Positions 48,227 to 59,945 of a stretch of 64,000 nt of DNA are shown piece after piece. Within the stretch, counting starts at the first letter, position 1, and every line of letters starts with the position of its first letter. A model generated the notes under the pieces. That model saw only the letters and a list, made by a program, of their open reading frames with translations. It ran no database searches and was not told the DNA's origin. Origin of the DNA: Humulus lupulus. Lineage: Eukaryota; Streptophyta; Magnoliopsida; Rosales; Cannabaceae. The position numbers were made by a program, and so were the translations under genes. Location of the stretch: positions 35,533,607 through 35,597,606 of the forward strand of contig NC_084802.1 of assembly GCF_963169125.1 (NCBI RefSeq), in the 5' to 3' direction.

Positions 48227-50617
48227 TCAAATAAAACAAACCCCCAAGGATTTCCTGAGGGAATCAAATCTGACTGTGTCTAAGGCTTTAGTAAAGATAT
48301 CTGCAATTTGTTTGTTAGTCTCAACATATTCTAAAATCAATGTTTTGTTTTCAATAAGTTCCCTAATAAAATGATGACGAATGTCAATATGTTTGGTGCG
48401 AGAGTGCTGAACAGGATTTTTGGAGATATTAATAGCACTTGTATTATCACAAAAAATGGTTAAAGTTTTAACATCAAACCCATAGTCTGCCAACATTTGT
48501 TTCATCCACAAAAGTTGAGTACAACAGCTTCCAGCAGCAATGTACTCAGCTTCGGCTGTTGACAAGGAGATGGAGTTTTGTTTTTTACTATGCCAGGAGA
48601 CCAAATTGTTTCCTAAGTAAAAACAACCACCACTTGTGCTTTTTCGATCATCAGTGTTTCCTGCACAATCATCTCCAAATGTGACTGCCCCATTTTTCAA
48701 AGTCTTGAAGTCAGTGAGTATGCTTTTGTTACCTGTCATATGCCTTGAACAACCACTATCAAAAAACCAAGAGTTAGAAGCATATGTTCTAAGACAAGTA
48801 AAGGCAGCAAGACATTTGAATTTATTTTTCTTCACCCAAACTTTCTTAGGTGGAGACCTTTTCTTCAAGGGCATTTGTCTCAAATTACCATGATGATTAA
48901 AGTAATTTTTGTGAAGAAAATTCATCAAGGTAAAACATTTAGGTCGAAAATGACCTTTCACTCCACAGAAATTGCAAATAAAATGACCAGTTTTTTTATT
49001 CTCAAAATTTCTGGTCTGTTTCTCATGTGATGTGACAGATTGAAAAGATGATGCCACATGAGTTTGAGTTGTTCCTGCAGAAGGGTCAGTTGTCGAAACA
49101 ATAGGAAGATTTCCATAAATATAAATTGTTTTTCCTTTAGGTTTAGATTCATTTGATCCTAACCTAGAAAAATCACAAGCTTTTTGACCTGCAAGCAGAA
49201 AATCATCCAAAACCATAGATCTATGATTAAGCAATTTGACACCTTTCACAATGTTATCAACTTCATTAGACAAACGATTGATGTCAGAATCTTTAGCAAC
49301 AACCTCAATTTCATATTTTTTAACAAGAGAGTCAAGTTCTTCATTTCTTTTCTTGAGAACTTTGTTATTGTTTTCCATCAAACAATTATCTGAACATACT
49401 TTCAACCATTGATCATACATGTTTTTGTATGATTCTTTCAAAGAATCCTCATCCAAATTGGATTCATTTGAATCACCATGGGAACCCTCATCTGTTGAAA
49501 TAGTATTATTTAAACAAACAAGGTTCTCATTCACCTGCACAGAAAGAGGTAAGCAAGAAAAAACAGAAGTTAAGGCAAGATTAGAATTTTCTTCCTCATC
49601 ACTACTTTCAGAGTCTTGGTCACTCCAAGTCACTGCCATGACCTTCTTATTTTTCTTTAAGGTATTGGCACATTCAGCTTGAATATGTCCAAAACCTTCA
49701 CACTCCCTGCATTGAATACCTTTTTTATTAGTATATTCAAAAGGTTTCGAAAAATTATTACCTTTGGAGGATTTAGACATGTTTTTCTTGTTACCAATCT
49801 TTTTCATAAACTTCTTAAATTTTTTCGATAACAAGATCATTTCATCATCATCTTCCTCATCTGAGCTTTCCATTTTCTCTTTGGAAGATTTAAAGGCAAT
49901 CGATTTCTCCTTCACGGAAATTGGTTTCTCTTGGCGAATCTTTTGATTAAGTTCAAAAGTTCGAAGAGATCCCATCAATTCCTCAACTTTCAAGGTGTCA
50001 AGATTCTTTACCTCCTCAATGGCTGTGATCTTGGATTGAAACCTGTCAGGAAGAGATCTAACAATTTTCCTAACCAAAACAGAGTCAGACAACTTTTCTC
50101 CTAAAGCAAAATATTCATTAGCAATGTCAGACAATTCTTCATAAAACTCAGTGAGGGTTTCTTTTTCAGACATGCGAAGGTTTTCAAATCTTGTGGTCAA
50201 CATTACAAGCCTAGATCGCTTAACATCAGTGGTTCCTTCAAATTGAGTTTGAAGGATTTCCCAAGCATCTTTGGCAGACTCACAAGATGAAATCAATTTT
50301 ATATAACCCTCACCAACACCATTAAAAATTGCATGTAAAGCTTTATTATTATAAATTGACAATTTATCTTCTTCATTAGACCATTCAAGTTCAGATTTTA
50401 CCTGTGTCTTACCAGATTTCAAATCTCTCTCGACAGGTGGTGTCCAACCGGTCAATATTGATCTCCAAGCCCTTTCATCAAGGGATTTGATAAAAGCTTT
50501 CATCCTTACTTTCCAGTATGGATAATTTGTATCATTCAGCAATGGAGGGCGAGTTATAGATCCACCTTCTGCAAAGATAGACATTTCACAAGGCACAAAA
50601 CAAACGGAAAAATACAA
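48227..50617 (-). CDS. Copia gag-protease-RNase H fusion ORF (pol internally deleted)
   Basis: Single uninterrupted frame of 796 aa; Met12 (MSIFAEGG) is the more typical gag start. Residues 28-225 are a copia gag domain (PLLNDTNYPYWKVRMKAF, DAWEILQTQFEGT, RFENLRMSE). A zinc knuckle is at 303-316 (CRECEGFGHIQAEC). An acidic, coiled-coil-like linker spans about 385-460, and a second CCHC finger is at 548-561 (CNFCGVKGHFRPKC). The protease start WFFDSGCSRHMTGN has catalytic D620-S-G. At D650/C651 the protein jumps from VTFGD straight into RNase H (CAGNTDDRKSTSGGC, LSTAEAEYIAAGSCC, FCDNTSAINISKNP, HIDIRHHFIREL, IADIFTKALD). Most of protease and all of integrase and RT are gone, yet the frame is kept. 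It resembles the SIRE/Maximus lineage. Gag may still form particles; the rest cannot replicate alone. Confidence 0.9.
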   Translation of the reverse strand: MYFSVCFVPCEMSIFAEGGSITRPPLLNDTNYPYWKVRMKAFIKSLDERAWRSILTGWTPPVERDLKSGKTQVKSELEWSNEEDKLSIYNNKALHAIFNGVGEGYIKLISSCESAKDAWEILQTQFEGTTDVKRSRLVMLTTRFENLRMSEKETLTEFYEELSDIANEYFALGEKLSDSVLVRKIVRSLPDRFQSKITAIEEVKNLDTLKVEELMGSLRTFELNQKIRQEKPISVKEKSIAFKSSKEKMESSDEEDDDEMILLSKKFKKFMKKIGNKKNMSKSSKGNNFSKPFEYTNKKGIQCRECEGFGHIQAECANTLKKNKKVMAVTWSDQDSESSDEEENSNLALTSVFSCLPLSVQVNENLVCLNNTISTDEGSHGDSNESNLDEDSLKESYKNMYDQWLKVCSDNCLMENNNKVLKKRNEELDSLVKKYEIEVVAKDSDINRLSNEVDNIVKGVKLLNHRSMVLDDFLLAGQKACDFSRLGSNESKPKGKTIYIYGNLPIVSTTDPSAGTTQTHVASSFQSVTSHEKQTRNFENKKTGHFICNFCGVKGHFRPKCFTLMNFLHKNYFNHHGNLRQMPLKKRSPPKKVWVKKNKFKCLAAFTCLRTYASNSWFFDSGCSRHMTGNKSILTDFKTLKNGAVTFGDDCAGNTDDRKSTSGGCFYLGNNLVSWHSKKQNSISLSTAEAEYIAAGSCCTQLLWMKQMLADYGFDVKTLTIFCDNTSAINISKNPVQHSRTKHIDIRHHFIRELIENKTLILEYVETNKQIADIFTKALDTVRFDSLRKSLGVCFI

Positions 50618-50637
50618 GATCGCACTAAGAGTTTAGT

Positions 50638-50655
50638 GACCCGCTCTGATACCAA
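50638..50655 (-). other. Primer-binding site (initiator tRNA-Met type)
   Basis: The minus strand reads TTGGTATCAGAGCGGGTC, one base inside the 5' LTR. Confidence 0.9.
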
Positions 50656-50656
50656 T

Positions 50657-51852
50657 TGAAATTCCGTTTTTAGTAATTACCAAATTAATTAAACCAAGTG
50701 AATTAATTAAAGTGCGGAATGGTAATTAACTGTTTGCACAGAATACAGTTCTGTCGGGACAGAAACCAAACTTGTCACGACAGAAACTGAACACAATAAA
50801 AAGACAGTGCAAAAGAATAAAGAACACAGCGAATTTTTACAAGGTTCAGAAACCCTTTCGGATAACCTACTCCTTGGGGCCACGCCCAGAGAATAAAACC
50901 AATTAATAAAGAATCACAAGTACAAAAACATTGACTTAAACAAAACAATACTCCCTCTTGAGATTTGCCGCAACTTGTTGTACTTCTCTTCACTAATCTG
51001 ATCTTGATTGAAACGCTCAACCACTTGAACTCCCTTCAATGGCCAGCGAGTGCTTGCATCCTCCCGACGCAAGGCTTGTAAAAATCTTCTCCCGAAGACT
51101 ATAAACGTTGTGTTCAAATTACAATGTGTATTCACTCATGAACATGGTATAAACTCACCACTAAAAACTAAACACACATAATTCTACAAGATCACATGAA
51201 TACTTATGATCTTGAATACAAAGAGGAACTCTCACAAATATTACAATAAAGCTCACGAATAATGCACCAAAGAGTTCATCTTTCTCACTGCCTTTAGAGC
51301 CCTATTTATAGAGTCCTTTTCGTGCTCACAAAGGCAGAGAAAGAATTATTCTAATAAAGGCAAGAATCACAGAAGATATTCTTGATTGTCGAAGAGTTGT
51401 CTTATTTAGAAGATGCTGATTCGACAGATGCGATATCGGTGGGGACAGCTCAGACCTGTGTCGGATCAAAACAAGCTCAAAAAGGAAACAATAATTAATG
51501 ACATTAAGAACCAGTTTCCTGATTGCAATCCTTGAGCTGCACGAAAATATATCAGCAAATAATCCAAAAACAACTTTGGGTAAGTACCGAATATTTGCAA
51601 TAAACTTTGTTTCCTTTATAAACAAAATGAGACAATATAGGCTAAATAAGGAAGCACATTATTGTCCAAAATTCACACAAAAAGGAAAGTGGTTTTCCGA
51701 AAATATCAATAAAGGAAACCAAACAATTCCGAAAATTATAATAAAGGGAAACAAACATTTCCAAATATTATAATAAAGGGAAACAACTAATTCAACCAAT
51801 TTTATCTTTTAAGAAAAAGATATTTCTATAAAAATGCCAATAAGGATTAACA
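50657..51852 (-). repeat. 5' LTR of the SIRE-like element (1196 bp)
   Basis: Plus-strand TGAAATTCCG ... AAGGATTAACA. It is near-identical to 45441-46635. Confidence 0.95.
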
Positions 51853-51857
51853 AAAAC

Positions 51858-52470
51858 TATTTAAAATAGATATTTATTAATTATATTAATATAAATTCAA
51901 ATATTATAAAATATCATTATTATAATAATATATAATACAAAATTAGATATTTAATAATTATAATAATATAAATTCAAATGCTATAAATTTTATTATGATA
52001 ATAATATATAATCTTAATTTTTTTACTAATTATAATAATATGAATTTAGATATTATAAAATATTATTATAATAATATTTAATACAAAACTAGATATTTAA
52101 TACTTATGTTATTATAAATTTAAATTTTAATACTTATGCTAATATAAATTTAAATTTCATTATAATAATAATAAATAATACATAATAAAAATTATCATTT
52201 ATATATATATTTAGAAAGAAAACATGTTATTTTTTATTTGATCTAACTTATATAAATATATATATCATATTGAACAATAATAAATACTACAAATATATTA
52301 TATATAGGTGTCGTGTGTATATAAATAGTATGAATAACATTTATCTTCTATAAAGAATAAACAAATTTATTCTCCAATCATTAATGTGTAGTTAGAATAA
52401 TATCATGAATGTCTTGTACTTTAAATATGGTAGTTTGTGATCTAAAATATTATTATATTATCTTTTCTAT
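51858..52470. other. Very AT-rich DNA, no gene seen
   Basis: Made of tata/aata-rich imperfect repeats such as 'tataataatataaattcaaat'. Nothing is assignable. Confidence 0.5.
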
Positions 52471-52472
52471 AT

Positions 52473-53850
52473 AAAAAGCGTGTAGATAACGGAAATTCTT
52501 GATTTTAACGGTTTTTTATTTTTTTAATGCTAACTTTAACAGAATATTCTTATATTTAATAGAATATTCTTATATTTAATGATAGTTTGTAAACTTCACT
52601 TAAACTTAAATAAAATAAAATAAATAATTAAAAAAAATTAACATAAGATATTTTACAATGATAATTATTTAAAATTAATAAATAATTAAACAAATTAAAA
52701 TAGGATATTTTTGAGATATTTTACAATGATAATTATTTAAAAATAATAAAATCATACGTTTTATAACTTAAATAAAATTTAATTAAACGTAAACTTATTT
52801 ATTAGAATAATATCATATTAAACATATAATATAATTTACTATCAATTAGTAACAATTTTTTTTTTTTTTTTAAAAACAAGTAAGAAACTTAAATTTAAAA
52901 TTCACGTATAATATTTAACTAGGTAGAAACAACGTGTAATGCATGTTTGCTTGATTTTAAAGTTGTAAACATTATCTATAATTTTAATAAAAACTGGTTC
53001 ACTGTATTTTAATATATATATATATATAATAGAATGAATTATAATTTTATAGTATATATAAATAATCTCTACATATATGACATCTAAACACAACATTGAC
53101 ATAGATATATATATTTACATGGCTACATGACACACATATATATAAATTACAATAATATTTAAAAAGAAATTAATAATAGAAATAAACTAATAATAGAAAA
53201 AGTCATAGTGTAGACAGTAGTATACATGCATCAACTATTTTTAGTTTTTAATGTATATCGCAATTTCATTTGGTGAAGAAAAATAGCTCCAATTACTTGA
53301 TAAAAAAACTATCACATAAATTTATAAGATAAAAAAAATGATATGTATGTCTTTATTATTTTTAAATAAATATGATTTAATTATTTAAATTATCATAAAA
53401 TATTTTAAAAATATCATATTTTAATTAATTAATTTTTGTTTAAGTTTATGTTTGTTTTAGTTTTTTTAATTTGGCTGTGACAACAAGATAATATATATTA
53501 TATATTTAATATAATATTAATATTATACGTAGATTTTAAATTTAAGTTTGTCGCTAGTTGATAGTAGATTATATTATATTATATGTTTAATATGATAATA
53601 TTCTAATATGTGAAGTTTAAGTTTAATTAAATTTTATTTAAGTTATAAAAAGTATGGTTTTATTATTTTTTAATTATTATCATTATAAAATATCTCAAAA
53701 ATATCTTATTTTAATCTGTTTATTTATTTATTTAATTTTATCTAAGTTTAATTCAATTTTACAATCTATCGTTAAATATAAGAATATTATGTTAAGGTTA
53801 ACAGAAAAAAAACCGTAAAAATCAAGAATTTCCGTTATCTACACACTTAT
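52473..53850. mobile_element. Non-autonomous DNA element with ~0.35-kb terminal inverted repeats
   Basis: The left end AAAAAGCGTGTAGATAACGG and the right end (complement ATAAGTGTGTAGATAACGG) begin arms that pair over roughly 300-400 bp. Shared stretches include 'gaaattcttgatttt', 'atattcttatatttaa', 'tttataacttaaataaaatttaattaaac' and 'atattaaacatataatataat'. The left arm has two extra local duplications. The core is AT-rich and non-coding. The ends abut TATATA-rich DNA, so the duplication is unreadable. A related single end at 45346 shows it is a family. Confidence 0.7.
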
Positions 53851-54655
53851 TATATATAATAGATATTACATTAAATATATAATATATAATTTCTTATTAT
53901 CACTCTCAAATTCAAAAATTAGAACAAACATAAACTTAAACAAAAATAAATAAATAATTTAATTAAAATAAGATATTTATTTAAAATTTATATGATATTA
54001 ATATAAATTTAATAAAAATAATTAATCTATTATATAAATAAAACTAAGGAAACGTGCACGTCAATTGTATCTAATATATATATTTAAAAATGATAAACAA
54101 TATTTTGGTTTAATTTTTTTTTAATATGTTTATATCATTTTTTTATATATAATATTATTTATTTATTTGAAATTTATATGACAATTATACAAATTTAATA
54201 AAAATAATTAATAAATTTTATAAATAAAATTATACAAATGTGCATTATATGTTGTATTGTAGGTTGCTTGTATTAAATAAATATGAAAATCACTAAAATA
54301 AACTTGTAAATTTATTTTATTTTTCTAATTTTAAATATCTAAATTGGTCGAGCCAAAAAAACACGTAGAGTAGTCATCATCATTTAATTGTCTGATACTT
54401 TTTGGAGATTTATTTAAAGTAAAAAATAGAAAATTCATACTTAAACTAATGTAAAACAAAACGATGACGTCATATCAATTTGTGGCCCTTTTTAACTTAC
54501 GTATAGTACTTCTGTACAATCCCTTTCAGAAAATAGAGTTGCTAATTAATGTTAAAGTCAAGTTCATGCAAGTTTATTATTGACTTTAATTAAAGTATAT
54601 CTAACGTTTTGATGCGTTTTATATTTAAAATAGAAATACAACAGCGCCAAGATCA
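53851..54655. other. AT-rich intergenic DNA, no gene seen
   Basis: Poly(AT) words dominate and no supported frame is present. Confidence 0.5.
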
Positions 54656-54659
54656 GTCT

Positions 54660-55265
54660 TTTGTAATAGTAGTTATTTTGGTTGATTATTCTTTATTTAT
54701 AAAAATTAATTTTTAGACATTGTATTTTATAAAAAAAAATTAAAAATATGAATAAATAAATTAGTTATTTCAACACTTTATTTCAACCAATTACCTGTTT
54801 TGACATTTTATTTATAAAAATTAATATTTGGACTATGTACGTATTCAAAAAAGTTAAAAATTCTTTATAAAAAATAAATTATATATAATATATACTTTGT
54901 GTAAATGTTCATACTATTTTGAACATTCTATTTTAGTCGATCATCCGTTTTAGTCATTTATTTTTAAAAATGAACTTTTGGATCTCATATTTTGTCAAAA
55001 CGTCAAAAATTGGTATATATAGATAGATTATTTGAAACACATGTATTCGATTGCCCGTTTAGACCATTTATTTTAAAATTTTAAATTTTAGACCTTGTGT
55101 TTTATAAATTCAATTACTTGTTTAGACCATTTATTTTAAAAAATTAATTTTTGAACCTCTTGTTTTGTCAAAACGTTACAAATAGGTATATATAGATATA
55201 TTATTTGAACCATATATATTTTGGTCGATTACTTATTTGAACCATTTATTTTTAAAATAATAAAA
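54660..55265. repeat. Degenerate tandem repeat, unit ~100-120 bp
   Basis: Five to six diverged copies of a unit with 'cgattacttgtttagaccatttattttaaaa', then 'ttttggacctcttgttttgtcaaaacgttaaaaat' and 'ggtatatatagatagattatttgaa'-like segments. No coding sense. Confidence 0.6.
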
Positions 55266-55399
55266 TAAATTATTAAAAAATTTATCGAACAAAAAGTTAT
55301 TATTGAATTTTTGAAAATAATATTTGACTAAAATAGATTGGATCAGAATATATTTTCTTTTATATAATTGTATTGTATTTTTATTTTTAAGAAAATTTA

Positions 55400-56570
55400 A
55401 ATATATATTTATATATGCTTATTATTATATATAGATAGATATTTAGAAACTAAAATAAAATAAAATAGAAAAGTAGAATAATAATATATATATTTTATAA
55501 ATGTTTAATAAAAAATGAGAAAAAATAAGAAAATAGATAGAATGTGTTACACCCAGATTTCGAGAATGAGAACGTTGATCTCGAAACTCAAGCTCGTAAG
55601 GCGTATGCTCGAGATTAGCACGGTCGTCATGAGACCCGCAAGTCAGGGACAGTCTCGCTAAGGCAGCAAGTGGCAACCTCGGATTGGTGAGCTCGGAAAC
55701 TACGTGGTCTCGGAGGTGCTCCGAGGTTATAAGTTAGGTTCGCAACACTTGTATAAACTTCTTAATTCATTTCATGCCCTCAGACAAGGTGGTTCGAGCT
55801 CGAGAGGTGTAAACTCGAAGAGGATGGCTTCGTCAATAATTACTTGTTGGGAGCATAGGCGAACCAAGATGACAAGCTCGTAATAGGCAAACAGTCTCGA
55901 AGGCACATAAATCTGATGTCTATGCTCATCTGCTGTGTGTGAACGTATTTATTGTTATAAATTTCCTATGTTTAAGGGATCTGATGTAAATTGTTATTAA
56001 ATTCCACATATGATGGGATATTACCGCGTACGTGATAATTGTATGCATTTAAAGGAATAATTTTATTTTATTTAGAGAATAACTTCCTGAAATATGTGGG
56101 AAACGATTCAGAAAACCCCTCTATAAATAGAGTGGGGTAATTCATTTGCAAGGAACCGAAATATTGATATTGGAAAAACTCTGTACAATTGCTTCCAGAA
56201 AGCTATCATAGAATTCCAAAGAGTTAATAACACAGACTTGTGGACTGGGTAGATTCTAACTGCTGAACCACGTAAAAGATCCTATCTATACTTTCTGTTT
56301 CCTCTGGTATATTTTTGTTTGATTGCTCTTATTCTTTAAGTTGACGAAAATCGGCGTCAACAAAATGATTTAGAGTAATTTTAGAGTGACACATCATATA
56401 TATATATATATTTATATATGCCTGTTATTATATATAGATAGATATTTAGAAACTAAAATAAAATAAAATAGAAAAGTAGAATAAACATATATATTTTTTT
56501 TAGAAATGTTGAATAAAAAAAAAGAAAATAGATAGAGTGATTTAGAGCAATTTTAGAGTGTCACATTATC
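55400..56570. repeat. Direct duplication (~170 bp) split by a solo LTR
   Basis: The sequence from 'atatttatatatg' through 'gatagatatttagaaactaaaataaaataaaatagaaaagtagaata' to 'atttagag.aattttagagtg.cac' occurs at 55400-55544 plus 56368-56395, and again at 56397-56570. The solo LTR sits inside the first copy, so the duplication came first. Confidence 0.75.
55545..56362 (+). mobile_element. Solo gypsy LTR (818 bp), duplication GAATG/AAATG
   Basis: TGTTACACCCAGATTTCGAG ... CGGCGTCAACA, flanked by GAATG (55540-55544) and AAATG (56363-56367). The 3' end resembles the other GTCAACA-ending LTRs in the window. TATA-like 'ctataaatagagtgg' is at 56131-56145. It has no internal region. Confidence 0.85.
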
Positions 56571-56587
56571 TCCTTAGTGCTAGATAG

Positions 56588-57178
56588 TGTTGACCCTGAT
56601 TTTGGTCAACTGACACGGAGTCAAAATACGCTTGACGTGGATGAATGCGTTGAAAAGAACGTGATGACGAAAATAATAAGAACACGATATTTTATAGTGG
56701 TTCGGCCCCAGAATTTGGTAATAACCTACGTCCACTTAGATTGTTATTGATGTGAGAGTCAAAGGAGTGATCAAAGAACTAGGGTTCAATGAGTTTCACT
56801 AACCTCTGAAGAACAATAGAATATCTCAGATAGAATTACTCTAGTCTCAAATAATTCGAAAACCAAAAGTCCCTTCCTTGAGCTATCTTTCTCTATTTAT
56901 AGGCTTAAGGGGGATTACATGAATTTGTTACATATATTCTCTCCTAAATAATCGGATACTCAGGAGATTATGGGAGTCAATTTCGGGATTTACAAAGATC
57001 TTTATAGAAACATCATGAAGTATGCGGAACCATCGACCAGACTGGTCGCGGGTAAGACTAGGCCGCCTACTACTTATAATGTGCCTTCTGGTCGATATCC
57101 TAGCAGAGTTCCTCCAAGTGTCAGCCACGTGTCCAGGAATCACTTGCCACGTCATCTATGCCAGTTTTTTGGATAACA
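56588..57178 (-). repeat. 3' LTR of the TAT-type element (591 bp)
   Basis: Plus-strand TGTTGACCCTG ... TTTTGGATAACA, so on its own strand it starts TGTTATCC and ends GTCAACA, like the related solo LTRs at 2426 and 26754. It is preceded on the plus strand by GATAG, a candidate target duplication that cannot be checked. Confidence 0.8.
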
Positions 57179-57191
57179 TTTGCCCCCCAAG
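57179..57191 (-). other. Polypurine tract of the TAT-type element
   Basis: The minus strand reads ACTTGGGGGGCAAA just before the LTR start TGTTATCC. A second copy of ACTTGGGGGGCA lies at 63488-63499. Confidence 0.75.
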
Positions 57192-57410
57192 TTTATTTAT
57201 TACAAGCAATAAATAAACTTTTGAGGAAACGACCCTTCGGTGACCCCGCCATACGTGTCAGAACCCTTCGTGTGTTCTTGGAAAAAGCAACCTACTCTTG
57301 TCTAATCATGACTTTTCGCTTCCCCAGTAATAATTCGACGGCTATCCCACTTCCCCATACTTCGAAAAAGGGGAAACTGATGATTACTCCCTTTTAATGC
57401 CACAGACAAA

Positions 57411-57420
57411 CTTATATATA
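57411..57420 (+). promoter_or_regulatory. TATA box of the opposite-strand gene
   Basis: CTTATATATA precedes a pyrimidine-rich stretch by about 25-30 nt. The predicted start is near 57445, about 570 nt upstream of the start codon with a leader intron between. Confidence 0.6.
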
Positions 57421-57444
57421 ACATCTCCGAAGTTCCCTTTTTCT

Positions 57445-58014
57445 TTTTACACACGCCATTACTCTTTCAAGAAACCCTAAAACCAGAGCTTCCATTTTCT
57501 TCTGGAGACCGTCCCTTTGCGTTCTCAAAACTCAGTCCGAGAGTTCCCTGATCTCCGAAAACTCTTACCAATCTTCTCGACCTTCTTTCTGGTAAGTCTT
57601 TGAATCTTTATGTTTCGTATTATTGTAATGCATGTTCCTGTATGTTTTACTGTTGAGTTTATCTACTTCTGGGTTGAGATGCTTGTCAGTAGAATGTCTT
57701 GTGGGTGAAAAAATATTACGAGTTAGTTTGATAGTTGAGATCATACTTTTTAGGACGTAAAACCGAAGTAAGAGTTCGATTTTTAAGCCAGCCGAAAAAA
57801 TAGGTTTTTCCCGCCCTAAGGGGAGTTGAAAAAGCTTTTATGAAATTTTTTTTGCTTTCACCCTTTGATCTGTTTCTCAAACTGTTTGTGTGGAAAATTT
57901 TAGCTTTTTGTTAGAATGCTGCCGTATAAAAGCTTAACTTTTATACTCGACCAGCGTTATTCTAAAAAGCCTTAAAAATTCTCTATCCTTACCTCCCCAT
58001 TCTTCTGTTTGCAG
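57445..58014 (+). other. 5' leader and leader intron of the opposite-strand gene
   Basis: CT-rich leader, then a strong donor (TTTCTG|GTAAGT, intron from 57592) and acceptor (TTTGCAG|ACTTTAATG, intron end 58014). The intron is T-rich, as in plants. Confidence 0.6.
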
Positions 58015-59945
58015 ACTTTAATGCCAGATTTGTGGGGAGGTGAACGGCCCATCGACGGCGATCTTCTTGCCCAATTGCTCGAAGGCGAAGAACAACCGAC
58101 CGACAGAGTTCACGAAATCCCTTTCTCACGACCTTCTCCTAGACCTCGCCCATCTCCTCCTCAAATGGCCTGTTCTAAATCCTTAGGCAAGAAAAGACCT
58201 GACTCCGAAGATAGCCCAAACTCTCCTGCCCAGCCTGATTCACAGGCTAGGGTTCCTTCAACCAGTGGTCGAGAAAATCTCGCTCCTGACCCTAATATCC
58301 AAACTAGAGCCCGTCCTCGTCATCAGAATCTGCCTGATGTCGAGTGGTATCTCACCCCGACCAGCCAAGTGACTCCTCGGATGCTTGCCAACTACCTCAG
58401 GAAGTATCCTCTCACTGGGGTCAATCTCAAAATTCCTACTGCAGACCAAAGGGCTAACCTACCCGGAGGTGTTTATAGTGCTTGGTCTAGGTATCATATA
58501 GAGGCGGGGGCTACCCTCCCTCTACATCCCTTTTATCAGGGGGTGGCCAACTATTTTGGTGTCGCCCCCTTCCAAATTACTCCGAATGGATATAGAATGC
58601 TGGCCGCACTCTATATCCTGTATAAACTTAAAAAATGGCCAGAACCTACCCCCCATGAGGTCAATTATCTCTTCGACCTCAAGTCCAACCCTCAACAGTA
58701 TGGGACGGGCTTCTTCCATCTTTGTCACCAGGAGACAAACCGGACGTTCCTGAGTGACACCACACACATATCCAACGTGGGGCAGTACAGCAAGGAGTAC
58801 TTCCTGATGCCGGACATGACCAGCAACAACCTAGCCTTCGCCCGAGGAGGTAAGTGCTGTTTTTACTGGTCGATACTTTTCATCAGCGAATTTCCTTTCA
58901 TTTTTCTTAAAGTACACTTTGTCTTTCAGACCCATGGTTACGTCTGACCCCAACACCAGACATGGTGTTGAGGTCCACTGCATTGCCCAGGATGACAGAC
59001 GCAGAAAAAAGCATCAAGTCCCTGGTTACTGATGAAAATTTGAAGCTATCTGGCCTCCTGGCTCCTCGCCATGAAACAAGAGGACCGGTGGTAGCAGATG
59101 CCACTGCCGAGGGGGTTCCCGAGCAGCAACCCCCTGCGTCCCCTCCGCGAAGGAGGCCGATGGGGGTTACAATCAGGGAACCCACTGGCAATCCTTCCGC
59201 AGAAAGGCCTTCTGCACCCCAAGGCAAGGGGAAACAAAAGGCAACATAATCTATTGCGAACTTGGGGGAATCCTCCGATGAAAACGGTACAGTTATTTTG
59301 CTTTTAAATAGCTTGCAAATTCCCTGTCACTTGTTTGACGGGGAGGGCAACTTTACGTATACTCCAAATCTAGGGCCAGACTTTTTCGTGCCAGATAGTG
59401 AGTGTGTGACTAATATAGTCAATAGTATAGCGACCAGTAGTTGTTGCTCGGGTATTAAACTTTGTGACCTCTTTTCTGTTTTATAAAGAGTTTTTATCTG
59501 CCTTTATCTTATCATTTGCATATGTTTACTTGTGTGCAGATATGGCCACTCCCAACATCTTCGATTTATACCAGACTAAGGAGGAAGTAGAAGTATCTCT
59601 GGTTCGGCGAAAGACGTCTAGGAGGCATAACGATGAATCAAGCCAAGGACCTCCTGCCAAGAAGGGTCGAACAGAAGATCCTTCCAAGGACGTGCCAACT
59701 AGGAAAACTTCTGCCCAGCCTTCGGTTCCTGTTGAGAAGGAAACCCCGCCTGCTACGACGAACCCTCCGCTTGCAACTGCCAAAGAACAAACTTAACGGG
59801 ACGAAGCTCTTGGGGCCAAACTCTCGAACCGTGCCTTACGAGCAGCCAAGGACCGCCTTGCACACATCGTGAGGTACGACCGTTGCAAGGATGCAATGGC
59901 TGAGGCAGAGAATATGGGGGTCGACCAAATTCGGAACAAGGCCCT

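Larger units (their letters stand above)
45441..51852 (-). mobile_element. Young SIRE-like Ty1/copia element with internal pol deletion, duplication AAAAC
   Basis: LTRs 45441-46635 (3') and 50657-51852 (5') differ by about nine substitutions and one 1-bp indel by eye. Exact AAAAC copies flank the element (45436-45440, 51853-51857). The primer site, one 796-codon ORF and the polypurine tract lie in the correct order on the minus strand. Integrase and reverse transcriptase are missing, so it would need another element's enzymes to move. Confidence 0.95.

Noticed and set aside
58258..59783. Minus-strand ORFs opposite the antisense gene
   Set aside because: They overlap well-supported plus-strand exons with splice sites and domain similarity, and show no domain themselves.
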